From the NCBI RefSeq assembly GCF_011516735.1, contig NZ_WOSX01000006.1:82179-146178 (forward strand): 64,000 nucleotides of DNA. Direction: 5' to 3'. The notes beneath the pieces are model-generated. The model was given only the letters and a program-made list of their open reading frames with translations. It was not told where the DNA came from and did not search any database. Shown piece by piece: positions 54,167 through 63,606 of the stretch. This stretch comes from Acetobacter fallax (GTDB lineage: Bacteria > Pseudomonadota > Alphaproteobacteria > Acetobacterales > Acetobacteraceae). Every line of letters begins with the position of its first letter. Position 1 is the stretch's first letter. The translations under genes and the position numbers were made by a program.

Positions 54167-55798
54167 TCAGCTCACCAGTCGCAGACCACGCCGCCGGGGC
54201 TGCCCCGGAGCCTGCACTCCGGCTCCTGTTGCATCGAACTCGAACGGCAACAACGGTGACGAGTCTGTCCCGGCATCTTCATGCGGCGCGTCGGGTAAAC
54301 GTCGTCCCAGATAGAGATCGGAAAGCGCCCGGAACGCATAATCGAGCATCGACGTCGCATAGGAAGCAACAGGATCGCCTTCCACCGTTCCCGCGGGGCC
54401 AAAACAGGAATAGGCGAAGCGTTCGACGAAATCCTCAAGCGGCACGCCATATTGCAGCCCGACGCTCACCGCTTCGCTAAAACATTCCAGCAGGCCGCGT
54501 ACCATCGCGTTTTCCCGTGCGGGCGTCAGAGAGATTTCGCCCAGCGTCCCGTCATCATATTCCGTTGTGCGGAGGAACAGGCGATGCCCCCCGATCGACG
54601 TCTTCTGCATGACCCCGGTGTGACGATCCGGCAGCATGCGTGCCACGCCCCGCGGCGGAATCCGGGGAAGCGGCGAAGCAGACGGGTCGGGCCGGGCCGG
54701 CACACGGTCAACAAACCCGGCAAGAGCCCGATACATCCGCATATGCGCGTCAGGAGCGGGCAGGGCGAGCGGAACGTCGCCGGCAAGGCAGGCCGCGAAA
54801 GCTGTCTCGACGGACAGACCACGTGCCGCAAGTCGTGCCAGCGTGCTGGTGGCCAGCCGTCCGTCAGTGCGAAGAGGCGAGAAGATCGGTGCAAGACCGC
54901 AGGCCTCGCATCCCAGCAGTGCATCGACCGGACCGGGGCCTGAAAAACCGGTCTCAATGCGCTGTGCCGGAGACACGGTCTCCACAGCCGCCCGTGCCCA
55001 GGCTTCACGCGCAACCAGCGCAAGCCCGGGGATCACATTGCGATGCGGGGTAAGAGGCAGATGATCGCAGCCCGTTCCTTCGCGCACGACGAGAGTGGCC
55101 AGTGCGACGAGCGAACAGGCAGCATCCCGACCGTCATCACTATCGTAATCCAGCCCGAGCGCGGCAAGGCACGCATCAAGATTGGTCAGCAGAATTTCAC
55201 CGGCGACTGATGCCGGTTCGCCCAGCGGCAGGTCCGGCGTGCCCGCGTCATTACGTTCCGGTCTGGTGTCCGGACTCTGCCTGGTCTCGCGCACCGGAAG
55301 ATCGAACAGGGTTGGCTCAGTGGCAGCGTCATCAAGGGCCAGTTCGCCATTACGGCGATTCGCCTTTTCTTCCGCCTCCAGCCGCAGTGTCGCGCAGAGC
55401 AGCCGGAGTGCCGCGACATACGCCTCGCCCGAAAACCCTTCGCCCGGCAGCACAAAAGCCGCCAGATTGACCACGAATCCCGGCCGCCGGTCGAATTCCC
55501 CACTCCACAGCGCAAGTGTCGGCGCCGCCTGCCTCAGCATCAGCAGCCACGCGAGAGAGCGTCCGTTAACAGGAGCCGCTTTTGCATCGTCACGGGCGGG
55601 TACCAGCGCATCGATCCATCGCGCGGATTCGGCCGCGATGGACACAGCGCCTGTTCCCGGTGCGATGTCAGCGAGAGCCGAGGCCGCGTCATCATCCCAG
55701 TCAGCAGGAAGTGTGATCTGACGCGGCGGGGCGTCAGGATCGGGGGCGGCCATCACGGTGCGCATGCGCACACCGTTCCAGTATCGTTGGGCGTTCAT
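54167..55798 (-). CDS. Stand-alone TSCPD-domain protein related to the C terminus of B12-dependent RNR
   Basis: 543 residues. The N-terminal two thirds carry a weakly RNR-like helical region with VVNLAAFVLPGEGFSGEAYV, PGLALVAREAWARAAVE and GCEACGLAPIFSPLRTDGRL. The C-terminal TSCPD domain reads TSIGGHRLFLRTTEYDDGTL, GEISLTPARENAMVRGLLEC, FSEAVSVGLQYGVPLEDFVE and SCFGPAGTVEGDP, as at the end of NrdJ. Catalytic radical-site motifs of NrdJ are not seen, so it is probably not a reductase itself. Known as a separate gene in some alphaproteobacteria; role unknown. Confidence 0.75.
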   Translation of the reverse strand: MNAQRYWNGVRMRTVMAAPDPDAPPRQITLPADWDDDAASALADIAPGTGAVSIAAESARWIDALVPARDDAKAAPVNGRSLAWLLMLRQAAPTLALWSGEFDRRPGFVVNLAAFVLPGEGFSGEAYVAALRLLCATLRLEAEEKANRRNGELALDDAATEPTLFDLPVRETRQSPDTRPERNDAGTPDLPLGEPASVAGEILLTNLDACLAALGLDYDSDDGRDAACSLVALATLVVREGTGCDHLPLTPHRNVIPGLALVAREAWARAAVETVSPAQRIETGFSGPGPVDALLGCEACGLAPIFSPLRTDGRLATSTLARLAARGLSVETAFAACLAGDVPLALPAPDAHMRMYRALAGFVDRVPARPDPSASPLPRIPPRGVARMLPDRHTGVMQKTSIGGHRLFLRTTEYDDGTLGEISLTPARENAMVRGLLECFSEAVSVGLQYGVPLEDFVERFAYSCFGPAGTVEGDPVASYATSMLDYAFRALSDLYLGRRLPDAPHEDAGTDSSPLLPFEFDATGAGVQAPGQPRRRGLRLVS

Positions 55799-56004
55799 GG
55801 GCTCACTGTATTCCTCTGCTTTGCCACCAGGGAAGCAGGGATAAGACCTTCGAAGGCCCTCTAATGGTCCGCAAAACGAGGATATAGGGGATAACTTTTT
55901 TCAGGGTGCCATTTGAGTGCCGTTATCTGCCGGACATCAGATCGTGAACGACGTCATGCTCCAATCCTGTGGACGCGCTCCGGCCGCCGCCGTATCGTCG
56001 CGAC

Positions 56005-56373
56005 ATGGCAACGCTCGGCACACTTCTTCATACCCGCCTGCATGGTCGTCTGGTGGGCAAGGACCAGGATGGTCGCTCTTATTACGAATCGCGTCGTCCC
56101 ACCCGCAAAGGTGGCGGCGAGCAGCGGTATGAGCGCTGGGTCATCTACCATAAGGGTGAGGATGGCTCAGCCGTACCGCCTGAATGGTGGAACTGGATTC
56201 ACCACGTCGAGGACAAGCCGGTTCCGATGGAAGAGCGGAAACCCTGGCAACTCCCCGCTCAGCCCAACCTGACGGGAACACCGGGAGCATACAGACCGCC
56301 CGGAAGCGCGTATCGCGGCGGTAAGCGGTCGCCTGCCACCGGTGATTACGAGTCCTGGTCGCCTGAAGAGTAA
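56005..56373 (+). CDS. NDUFA12-like accessory subunit of NADH:ubiquinone oxidoreductase
   Basis: 122 residues. LLHTRLHGRLVGKDQDGRSY, YESRRPTRKGGGEQRYERWV, GSAVPPEWWNWIHHVEDKPV are the B17.2/NDUFA12 hallmarks. In alphaproteobacteria it is an accessory subunit of complex I. The frame has an earlier GTG at 55969; the ATG giving MATLGTLL is preferred by family length. Followed, after repeats, by mlaD and DUF2155, a common alphaproteobacterial order. Confidence 0.93.
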   Translation: MATLGTLLHTRLHGRLVGKDQDGRSYYESRRPTRKGGGEQRYERWVIYHKGEDGSAVPPEWWNWIHHVEDKPVPMEERKPWQLPAQPNLTGTPGAYRPPGSAYRGGKRSPATGDYESWSPEE

Positions 56374-56427
56374 GTCGGTTTTCCGGCTTCCGGCGGGTTA
56401 TACCCACCCGCATGAAGATTGACCGTC

Positions 56428-56512
56428 AGGAAGAAAGCGCGGGCTCCGCCCGAACCCGGAAGAGACCGCAGGCGCCTTCACCCTACCCCGTTGAGTAGCA
56501 AAAGCCGTTTCC
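56428..56512 (+). repeat. Palindromic intergenic repeat, copy 10 (left part, split by copy 11)
   Basis: GCGGGCTCCGCCCGAACCC hairpin, GAGACCGCAGGCGCCTTCAC, CCCGTTGAGTAGCAAAAGCC and GTTTCC. The sequence resumes at 56740 with CAGAGGCCCGTGACCTTTGG. If copy 11 is removed, the two parts join into a normal forward copy. Confidence 0.7.
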
Positions 56513-56739
56513 AAAGGCTCTGTTGTCATTAAGTGCTGGCTTCTTCCCAGGGCTTTGCCCTGGAACCCACCAAAGGTCACAGACCTTTGGAAACCATTTT
56601 ATTATTAATCAATCGGGGTGCAGGGGCCGTCGTGCGCAGCACGCCTTCGCGTGACGGTCCCTGCCGGGTTCGGGCAGAGCCCGGATCTGCCAACCCTTTG
56701 AAAAATCACAGATCAACACGTAACGACAACAGAGCCTTT
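56513..56739 (-). repeat. Palindromic intergenic repeat, copy 11 (full, reverse, inserted in copy 10)
   Basis: 227 bp with perfect 13-bp ends AAAGGCTCTGTTG and CAACAGAGCCTTT. Interior is the reverse complement of copy 7 with few changes, including the CGTGCGCAGCACGCCTTCGC stem insert. TTTCC flanks it on the left (56508-56512) and TTTCC is also found at 56737-56741, a possible target duplication. It interrupts the CCAAAGG/CCTTTGG hairpin of another family member. Confidence 0.85.
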
Positions 56740-56790
56740 CCAGAGGCCCGTGACCTTTGGCGGGGGGTGGAGCGGAGTCCCGGGGCTCTC
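56740..56790 (+). repeat. Palindromic intergenic repeat, right part of copy 10
   Basis: CCAGAGGCCCGTGACCTTTG followed by GCGGGGGGTGGAGCGGAGTCC continues the order expected after the GTTTCC of copy 10, then decays. Confidence 0.6.
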
Positions 56791-56942
56791 TTCCCGTGTG
56801 CCAGCCTCAATGCGCGCGGGTGTATTACACGTTATCCACAGTCGATGGACGGGTCTGTCCCCTTCTCCATGATCTGCTATTGGTGCAGACAGGTCTCCGG
56901 TCAGGAGACTGGCGCCATGACCGTGGAAATGAATGAGGGCCG

Positions 56943-57506
56943 ATGAATTCCGTTTCGACCAGTGCCGTGACCCCATCTCCCGTCATCGTGCCCGCCCGCT
57001 CGGCGCGTTCCACAGCGGAGCTGATCGCCGGCTTCGTCGTGATTGCCCTGCTTCTCGCCATGCTGGCCCTGGCCATCCTCGGGACAGGAAGAAAGAGCGA
57101 TCAGGGCTACCCGCTGACAGCCGGCTTCTCCCACATTGACGGTCTCGATGTCGGTTCAGATGTCCGCCTTGCCGGCATCACCATCGGCCATGTGGTGTCC
57201 GAAACAGTGGACCCGAAAACCTTTCAGGCCAATGTCATCTTCACAGTCCGGCCCGATGTGCAGCTCCCGGTCGATACCGGAGCGATTATCACCAGCGACA
57301 GTCTGCTCGGCGGCAAATATATCGCCCTGTCGCCGGGCGGCGACACACACATGCTGAAGGCCGGAAGCACCGTGACCGAGACACAGGGCTCGATCAGTCT
57401 GGAGCAGTTGCTCAGTAAATTCATCTTCTCAGTGACCGACACGCTGACACAGGCAAACCGCGCCAGAACAGGATCGCCACCGCAGGGAAACGGAACCCCT
57501 CCGTAA
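56943..57506 (+). CDS. mlaD: MlaD-like MCE-domain lipid transport protein
   Basis: 187 residues. One N-terminal membrane anchor (AELIAGFVVIALLLAMLALAIL), then an MCE domain: YPLTAGFSHIDGLDVGSDVR, LAGITIGHVV, AIITSDSLLGGKYIALSPGG. Part of the Mla system that moves phospholipids between outer and inner membranes; the ATPase, permease and MlaC genes are not here. Its TAA overlaps the next ATG. Confidence 0.94.
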   Translation: MNSVSTSAVTPSPVIVPARSARSTAELIAGFVVIALLLAMLALAILGTGRKSDQGYPLTAGFSHIDGLDVGSDVRLAGITIGHVVSETVDPKTFQANVIFTVRPDVQLPVDTGAIITSDSLLGGKYIALSPGGDTHMLKAGSTVTETQGSISLEQLLSKFIFSVTDTLTQANRARTGSPPQGNGTPP

Positions 57507-57727
57507 TGCCGGCTGAAACACCGAAGATCTGGCCGCAGTCAGACGGATCGCCCGTGTCCTGCACGGAAAAACTCGTCGTCCTCCGGGAAAACTGGGAAGA
57601 ACTGCACGACGTGATGCGCGACGCCTTCGAGGACGCGGTGCTGATGGGGGTTGATGAAGGCGAAATGAAGCGAATGATTACAGAGATGGTTGCGTCCCTG
57701 GTCAGACCCGGTGGCGCTGCAACATGA
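57506..57727 (+). CDS. Small hypothetical protein between mlaD and the DUF2155 gene
   Basis: 73 residues, acidic and helical: SPVSCTEKLVVLRENWEELH, DVMRDAFEDAVLMGVDEGEM and KRMITEMVASLVRPG. Coupled at both ends (TAATG with mlaD, ATGA with the DUF2155 gene), so it is very likely translated. No family recognised; no signal peptide. Confidence 0.72.
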   Translation: MPAETPKIWPQSDGSPVSCTEKLVVLRENWEELHDVMRDAFEDAVLMGVDEGEMKRMITEMVASLVRPGGAAT

Positions 57728-58341
57728 GGCTTCTGCAAGCAGGCATGAGCGCCGGCGTGCTGATGCTGGTCATGGCCGGCATCGGAACGGACCCTGCCCT
57801 GAGCGCCGAACCCCTCGCGCCTCCGGCGATTTACCCGGCAGGCACCTGGCAGGGGAAAAGCGACGCCGTGCTTCGTGTCCTTAACCGGCTTGATACGCAT
57901 GTTGAGACGATTCACGTGCCAGCAGGCAGCTCCGCACACTATCAGACTCTGAATATCAGCGTGGCCCGCTGTCTTGAGAGTGCGCCCACCCTGCGGACGG
58001 ATGCCGCCGCCTGGATCGATGTGCAGGATACGCACATGCAGGGTGCTGGCTTCCATGGCTGGATGCTGGCGGCTGAGCCATCGCTCGGTGTGTTTGAAAA
58101 TCCACTCTATGATATCCGTGTCGTGGGCTGTGCAGGGAATGACATCCCGCCAGTTCTGTCCCAGCCTGAACACCCGCCAGTGCCCGCTCTGCCCGGAGCA
58201 AAGACTGAGCCCGGCAGTAACCCCGGCACGTCTGGCAATGATGCCACACCGCTTGCCCCGGTTTCGCCGGACAGTGTGTCGCCAGAATCAGCCTCCCCGG
58301 TTGTGCCGGATGACAGCGGCGCTCAACCGGCACCACAGTGA
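57724..58341 (+). CDS. DUF2155 domain exported protein
   Basis: 205 residues. Signal peptide LLQAGMSAGVLMLVMAGIGT..ALSA. DUF2155 core: AVLRVLNRLDTHVETIHVPA, RCLESAPTLRTDAAAWIDVQ, GWMLAAEPSLGVFENPLYDI and VVGCAG, with two conserved Cys. The C-terminal 60 residues are Pro/Ser-rich. The family is typical of alphaproteobacteria next to mlaD; function unknown. Confidence 0.92.
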   Translation: MRLLQAGMSAGVLMLVMAGIGTDPALSAEPLAPPAIYPAGTWQGKSDAVLRVLNRLDTHVETIHVPAGSSAHYQTLNISVARCLESAPTLRTDAAAWIDVQDTHMQGAGFHGWMLAAEPSLGVFENPLYDIRVVGCAGNDIPPVLSQPEHPPVPALPGAKTEPGSNPGTSGNDATPLAPVSPDSVSPESASPVVPDDSGAQPAPQ

Positions 58342-58673
58342 TCACGATCCGTTGAGCGGTCAGCGGTTGTCGTGTGACAGGCCATCCCGTAATGAAGGTG
58401 AAAGCGGGCGATCAGAATCCTTTAGTCAGCGAGGTTTTTTCGCACAGGGCTGCCGCAGGGCTTTGTCCGGGCATCGCCGTATTCTCGTGTGCCCGGTCAT
58501 GAGACGGCGCAGTCCTGTCCCTCGGGATGAGCCTCTTGTCGCCCGCCAGGCGCTTCGGCATGCTGCGACCCTCACAGGGTGCCCCGGTGTTGCAACCGAT
58601 GATCCGATACCGCCAGACGGACAGCTGTTTTCGGCGCACCGGAACGTATTCATAGTAAAGAAGGCCACCCAAC
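58342..58673. other. Intergenic region before otsB
   Basis: About 330 bases. Frames overlapping it on both strands extend from neighbouring genes and have no RBS. A T-run (GGTTTTTTCGC at about 58434) follows no strong stem. The otsBA promoter is presumably here. Confidence 0.4.
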
Positions 58674-59465
58674 GTGATTGCCTCGACAGAAGACAAATCC
58701 CTCGCTTCCGGCTCAGCCGCCCGTCTTTCACGGGACCATCTTTCGTTGTCGCAGGCGGCGTTTCTGCTCGATTTTGACGGCACGCTCGTTGATATCGCTC
58801 CGACGCCGGAAGCCGTCATCGTGCCCCCGGGACTGAAGGAAACACTGCTTCGTCTGCGTGAGGCATGTGACGGCGCGCTTGCCGTCATTACAGGACGGCC
58901 CGTGCCGCAGATTGATGAATTTCTGGGCGATATACCTTTCGCTGTCGCCGGGGAGCACGGAATTGCTATCCGGCACCGGCCCGGCGGCCCGGTCGAGCGC
59001 GCCGCGCTTCCTCCCGTGCCAACTGACTGGATCAGGGAAGCGCAGGATCTTGTGGCGTCTCTTCCGGGAACACGGCTGGAGCGCAAGGTCGGCGGATTTG
59101 TCCTGCATTATCGCGCGGCACCGGAATCCGAAGAAGTCCTGAAACGCGCTGCCGAGGCCTGGGTAGCACCGACCAAAGGCACTTTTCATGTGCAGGCAGC
59201 CAAAATGGCCTGGGAAATCCGGCCTGCCGGAATTGATAAAGGTTATGCCGTTCGACTTCTCATGGAGAATGCACCGTTTACCGGACGTAAACCTGTTTTT
59301 GTAGGAGATGACGTGACCGACGAGGATGGGGTGAAAGCCGCCGTCAGCCTGGGTGGGCTCGGACTTCGCATCCCCGCGGATTTCCCGACACCGGCCTCTT
59401 TCCGGTCATGGCTTGCGTCTCTGGTGCCGGTTCCCGGAAACACGTCTCCGGGCGGGAGTAAATAA
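58674..59465 (+). CDS. otsB: Trehalose-6-phosphate phosphatase
   Basis: 263 residues, HAD superfamily: AFLLDFDGTLVDIAPTPEAV (nucleophile Asp), LAVITGRPV, VAGEHGIAIRH, WEIRPAGIDKGYAVRLLM and VFVGDDVTDEDGVKAA. Removes phosphate from trehalose-6-phosphate. GTG start; an internal start is possible. otsA begins two bases after the stop. Confidence 0.95.
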   Translation: MIASTEDKSLASGSAARLSRDHLSLSQAAFLLDFDGTLVDIAPTPEAVIVPPGLKETLLRLREACDGALAVITGRPVPQIDEFLGDIPFAVAGEHGIAIRHRPGGPVERAALPPVPTDWIREAQDLVASLPGTRLERKVGGFVLHYRAAPESEEVLKRAAEAWVAPTKGTFHVQAAKMAWEIRPAGIDKGYAVRLLMENAPFTGRKPVFVGDDVTDEDGVKAAVSLGGLGLRIPADFPTPASFRSWLASLVPVPGNTSPGGSK

Positions 59466-59467
59466 GT

Positions 59468-60826
59468 ATGGGTCGTCTGGTTATTGTCTCAAACCGCGTT
59501 CCGGATCCGCGTGAGCGCGATCAGCCGGCCGGTGGTCTCGCCGTCGCGCTTGCTGACGTCCTGCGGGATGAGGCGAGCAGCCTCTGGTTCGGCTGGTCAG
59601 GTCAGCAGTCGGATTTCGAGGGCGATCCGACGCCGGCCATCGATACCCATCACAAGGTAACATACGCCACGATCCCGCTCACACCGGCACAGCATCGTGG
59701 CTATTATCAGCGGTTCTCAAACGGGATTCTCTGGCCACTGTGCCACTATCGGCTGGGCCTGATGAACTATACCCAGTCGGACTGGGAGTATTATAAGGAC
59801 GTGAACGGCATGTTCGCCCGTTCCCTCCTGCCTTTGCTGGAGCCCGGTGATACGATCTGGGTTCAGGATTACCATCTGTTTCCGCTTGCACAGATGCTGC
59901 GCGATCTGGGCGTGACAGCGCCGATCGGGTTTTTCCTGCACATCCCGTTTCCGCCATGGAGTCTCTTCAGAGCCCTGCCTCCGGCTGATGCCCTGCTTCG
60001 TGATATGGCGGCATTCGATCTGATCGGCGTCCAGACGGATGAGGATGCCGAAAACCTCAAAGAATGTCTGCGGATCGAAGGCCTGGACGGGGCGTCCCGG
60101 GTGATGGCATGCCCCATCGGTATCGATCCGGTTAAATTTGGTAAGGAAGCCCGTGAGGCCTGGAGTGGTCCGGAGGTCGCCCGTCTGAGGGAGAGTCTGC
60201 ATGATGAGCCGCTGATCATCGGGGTCGACAGGCTGGATTACTCCAAAGGTCTGGAAGAACGATTCCTCGGCTACGAACGCCTTCTGACACGGTACCCTGA
60301 GCATCGGTGTCATGTGACATATCTGCAGATCGCACCGGTCTCCCGTGGAGAGGTTGAGGAATACAGACTGCTTCGCCGTCAGCTTGACGAGACGATCGGA
60401 CGCATCAACGGTGCGTTCGCGGAATTTGACTGGACACCGATCCGTTATCTGACGCGACCTGTCCCGCGACAGGTTCTGGCCGGATTTTATCGTCTCGCCG
60501 ACGTGGCGCTCGTCACGCCATTGCGGGACGGAATGAATCTGGTGGCCAAAGAATATATCGCCGCGCAGGACCCGGAAAATCCAGGCGCGCTGGTGCTCTC
60601 GCATCTGGCCGGAGCGGCACCGGAGCTGACCGAAGCGCTGCTGGTCAATCCCCATGATGCGGATGCCATCGCCGATGCGCTGCATCAGGCGCTGACGATG
60701 GATAAAGCAGCTCGTAAACGTCGGTGGAAGCAGCTCGACACTGAAGTGCGCAGTACAACAGCCGGCACCTGGTCGAGAGATTTTCTCAAGGCTCTGCACA
60801 ATGCAGGAAAGGCAAAGGACGCGTGA
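59468..60826 (+). CDS. otsA: Trehalose-6-phosphate synthase
   Basis: 452 residues, GT20. [103 protein letters not shown] and [19 protein letters not shown]. Joins UDP-glucose and glucose-6-phosphate; with otsB it makes trehalose, an osmolyte and stress protectant. Confidence 0.97.
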   Translation: MGRLVIVSNRVPDPRERDQPAGGLAVALADVLRDEASSLWFGWSGQQSDFEGDPTPAIDTHHKVTYATIPLTPAQHRGYYQRFSNGILWPLCHYRLGLMNYTQSDWEYYKDVNGMFARSLLPLLEPGDTIWVQDYHLFPLAQMLRDLGVTAPIGFFLHIPFPPWSLFRALPPADALLRDMAAFDLIGVQTDEDAENLKECLRIEGLDGASRVMACPIGIDPVKFGKEAREAWSGPEVARLRESLHDEPLIIGVDRLDYSKGLEERFLGYERLLTRYPEHRCHVTYLQIAPVSRGEVEEYRLLRRQLDETIGRINGAFAEFDWTPIRYLTRPVPRQVLAGFYRLADVALVTPLRDGMNLVAKEYIAAQDPENPGALVLSHLAGAAPELTEALLVNPHDADAIADALHQALTMDKAARKRRWKQLDTEVRSTTAGTWSRDFLKALHNAGKAKDA

Positions 60827-60899
60827 GTTCCTGTCCGGTCGTTTTTGTATTCAGTACACAGTGCTCTGACATTACTGCCCGGGAGGAAGGTCGGTCTCC

Positions 60900-61445
60900 A
60901 TGAGTCTGCTGCCGCGTCGGCGTATTTTTCGTCAGACTGTGCCGGGGACGGTCAGGTTGCCAGGGCTGCTGCTCGTTGCCGCAAGTGCTGTGGCTTTTGC
61001 CATGGTCTGGTGGGTGCAGGATGTTCGCGGCATCATGCCGTGCGAGCTGTGTCTGTGGGAGCGCTGGCCGTGGAGAGTGGCGCTCGTCATCGGCTTTGCC
61101 GGGCTTGTGGTTCCGAGACGTATGGCCCGGGGCATAGCCTGGCTCGGCGTCCTGCCGCTTGTAGCGGATATCGGCCTGTCGGTGCTTCATGCCGGTGTTG
61201 AATGGAAACTCTGGCCCAGTCCGCTTCCTTCATGCCGGGCTCCCCTGCTTCACGGCACGACGCCAGCCGAACGGCTTGCGTCAATGCCGCTCACACCTGG
61301 TAAACCCTGCGATGCGCCGACTTATCTGGTCGACTGGCTTCCTGTTTCCATGACAGTGCTCGAAGGCGTCGCAGCCCTCGCCATTCTCGCACTGCTCGTC
61401 TCGCTGCTGCTTATCAGGAGGCCCGGCGGCCGAAAATCAGGCTGA
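60900..61445 (+). CDS. dsbB: Disulfide bond formation protein DsbB
   Basis: 181 residues with four helices. First redox pair in [18 protein letters not shown] (C-x-x-C), second pair in LPSCRAPLL and [14 protein letters not shown]. Reoxidises DsbA with quinone. GGGAGGAAGG upstream of the ATG. The last 32 bases overlap the 3' end of the opposite DUF1328 gene. Confidence 0.93.
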   Translation: MSLLPRRRIFRQTVPGTVRLPGLLLVAASAVAFAMVWWVQDVRGIMPCELCLWERWPWRVALVIGFAGLVVPRRMARGIAWLGVLPLVADIGLSVLHAGVEWKLWPSPLPSCRAPLLHGTTPAERLASMPLTPGKPCDAPTYLVDWLPVSMTVLEGVAALAILALLVSLLLIRRPGGRKSG

Positions 61446-61581
61446 TCACAAACAGCACGATGAAGATGAAGAAGAGTATCTTGCCGATATAGGCAAAATC
61501 AGAGGCAACGCCGGTAAAACCGAACACAGCCGCGATCAGGGCAAAAACAAGAAAAATGAGCGTCCAGCGGATCAGATCCAT
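61414..61581 (-). CDS. DUF1328 small membrane protein
   Basis: 55 residues: [38 protein letters not shown] and [17 protein letters not shown]. Two helices, typical length and the terminal FGRR of the family. GGAAG eight bases before the ATG fixes the start; the frame is open upstream but without family similarity. Often stress-inducible in other bacteria; function unknown. Confidence 0.9.
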   Translation of the reverse strand: MDLIRWTLIFLVFALIAAVFGFTGVASDFAYIGKILFFIFIVLFVISLIFGRRAS

Positions 61582-61819
61582 GAGGTTTTCTTCCGTATTT
61601 GAGGTGCAGGTGCAACGCAACAGGGTCATTGCGGGTTGCGAGCGACCGGCGTGCTCAGCAACATTTTGGAACCAGCTCCACTCAGAAGACAGCGAATGGC
61701 ACACCGACCTGATACGGCGTTCTCCCCCTCCCTCGTTGTTCCGGAACACGTTTGTGGGAGCACTCCGCGGAACCCCACTGACGTGATGTTATACTCTGTA
61801 AAAAGAGGAGATCGTCAGA

Positions 61820-62512
61820 ATGAACTATGTGTTTGAGCCGCCCAGGCAGACCAGTGTTCCGGTGACAGGAGAAGTCGCGGAGTTTCCCGTGCGCCGTATC
61901 TGGTGTGTCGGGCGCAACTATGCCGATCATACACGGGAAATGGGCGGCGATCCTTCAAAAGATCCTCCGATTTTCTTTTCCAAGCCAGCAGATGCTGTCA
62001 CGACAGAGCCGTCTCTCTTATTTCCTCTTCATACTGAGAACCTGAGTTACGAAGTGGAACTGGTCGTCGCGATCAGCGGAACGGGCCTCAACGTTTCTCC
62101 CGAACAGGCGTCTGAACTCATTTATGGTTACGCTGTCGGTCTCGATATGACGCGCCGCGATCTTCAGGCCGCGGCAAAAAAAGCCGGGCAACCGTGGGAC
62201 CTCAGCAAAGGGTTCGATCAGTCCTGTCCAATAAGCGCGATCGTTCCCAAATCGAAATCAGGCCATCCTGATGCTGGTCGCATCACGCTGGAGGTGAACG
62301 GCGTGATAAAGCAGGATGGTAAACTGGAAGACATGATCTGGTCTGTGCCGCGGATCATCTCATTTCTTTCGACTTACGTCAGGCTGTGCCCGGGCGACCT
62401 CATCATGACGGGAACACCGTCAGGGGTAGGTCCTGTCAGACCGGGGGATACGCTTCGCGCTGACTGTGAGGGCGTGGGGCAGCTTGAGGTCACCTACACC
62501 GCCAGACCATAA
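61820..62512 (+). CDS. Fumarylacetoacetate hydrolase family protein (fumarylpyruvate hydrolase-like)
   Basis: 230 residues. IWCVGRNYADHTREMG, PPIFFSKPADAV, LSYEVELVVAISGTGLNV (metal-binding Glu residues), YGYAVGLDMTRRDLQ, FDQSCPISAI and LIMTGTPSGVGPVRPGD. Cleaves C-C bonds of beta-diketones such as fumarylpyruvate or acylpyruvates; exact substrate uncertain. AGGAG nine bases before the ATG. Confidence 0.93.
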   Translation: MNYVFEPPRQTSVPVTGEVAEFPVRRIWCVGRNYADHTREMGGDPSKDPPIFFSKPADAVTTEPSLLFPLHTENLSYEVELVVAISGTGLNVSPEQASELIYGYAVGLDMTRRDLQAAAKKAGQPWDLSKGFDQSCPISAIVPKSKSGHPDAGRITLEVNGVIKQDGKLEDMIWSVPRIISFLSTYVRLCPGDLIMTGTPSGVGPVRPGDTLRADCEGVGQLEVTYTARP

Positions 62513-62565
62513 CTGAAGACATTATCGGAATCGATACAGCGTTTTTCGGACGAGGAGCATGAACC

Positions 62566-63606
62566 ATGCAATATCGCCAGCTGGGCCGGTCAGGCCTGCG
62601 TATTTCCGCGTTCACTCTGGGAACGATGACTTTTGGCGGAAGCGGTGATTTCGCAAAGACCGGCAATACAGATCTCGCAGGTGCAAAATATCTGATCGAC
62701 CTGTGTATTGATGCAGGGATCAACATGTTTGATACGGCAGATATCTACTCAACCGGCGCCTCCGAGGAAATTCTCGGTCAGGCGCTAAAGGGCAGGTCGG
62801 AGGAAATCCTGGTGACCACCAAGGCGCGTTTTCGCATGGGGCCGGGTCAGAATGATGCAGGATCATCCCGATACCATCTGATCGCTGCCTGCGAAGCCAG
62901 CCTTCGGCGTCTCGGACGTGACCATATCGATCTTTATTATCTGCATGAATGGGATGGTCTGACTCCTCTCGAAGAGACTCTGGAGGCGCTTGATACGCTC
63001 TGCCGGTCAGGTAAAATCCGCTATGCCGGTGTCTCAAATTTTACCGGCTGGCAATTGATGAAAACACTTTCCGTAGCTGAACGAAATCGCTTTATCGCAC
63101 CGGTCGCACAGCAGATTTATTATTCGCTTCAGGCGCGGGAAGCAGAGTACGAACTGCTTCCGGCAGCCGTGGATCAGGGGCTTGGCGTGCAGGTCTGGAG
63201 TCCGCTCGCGGGCGGGCTGCTTTCAGGGAAATATCGTCGCGGCAAACCAGAACCGCACGGCCGGCAGCTCGAAAAATGGGGCGAACCGCCTGTGTACGAC
63301 AAAGAGCATCTGTTCGATATAGTTGAAGTGCTGGTCGCTATTGCCGAAGAACGAGATGTTCCGGCTGCCGATGTGGCTCTCGCCTGGACTGTGGGCCGCC
63401 CGGGTATCACTTCACTCGTTATTGGCGCGCGCAACGAAGAGCAGCTAAAATCCAATCTGAAAGCAATCAGTCTTACGCTCACACCGGAAGAAATAAAGAA
63501 GCTGGATGAGGCCAGTCGTCCTCCGCTGATCTATCCTTACTGGCATCAGGCCAGAAATGCCGCAGACCGTCTGTCCTTCGCAGACCGCGTTCTGATCCCC
63601 GAGTAA
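62566..63606 (+). CDS. Aldo/keto reductase
   Basis: 346 residues. MQYRQLGRSGLRISAFTLGT, catalytic Asp and Tyr in NMFDTADIYSTGASEEILG, Lys in EILVTTKARF, His in DLYYLHEWDG, VQVWSPLAGGLLSGKYRRG and TSLVIGARNEEQL. NADPH-dependent carbonyl reductase, class with YajO/AKR11-like members; substrate unknown. GAGGAG about nine bases upstream. Confidence 0.94.
   Translation: MQYRQLGRSGLRISAFTLGTMTFGGSGDFAKTGNTDLAGAKYLIDLCIDAGINMFDTADIYSTGASEEILGQALKGRSEEILVTTKARFRMGPGQNDAGSSRYHLIAACEASLRRLGRDHIDLYYLHEWDGLTPLEETLEALDTLCRSGKIRYAGVSNFTGWQLMKTLSVAERNRFIAPVAQQIYYSLQAREAEYELLPAAVDQGLGVQVWSPLAGGLLSGKYRRGKPEPHGRQLEKWGEPPVYDKEHLFDIVEVLVAIAEERDVPAADVALAWTVGRPGITSLVIGARNEEQLKSNLKAISLTLTPEEIKKLDEASRPPLIYPYWHQARNAADRLSFADRVLIPE

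Noticed and set aside
59717..60799. 360-codon minus-strand frame opposite otsA
   Set aside because: Antisense shadow of a highly conserved gene in a G+C-rich genome.
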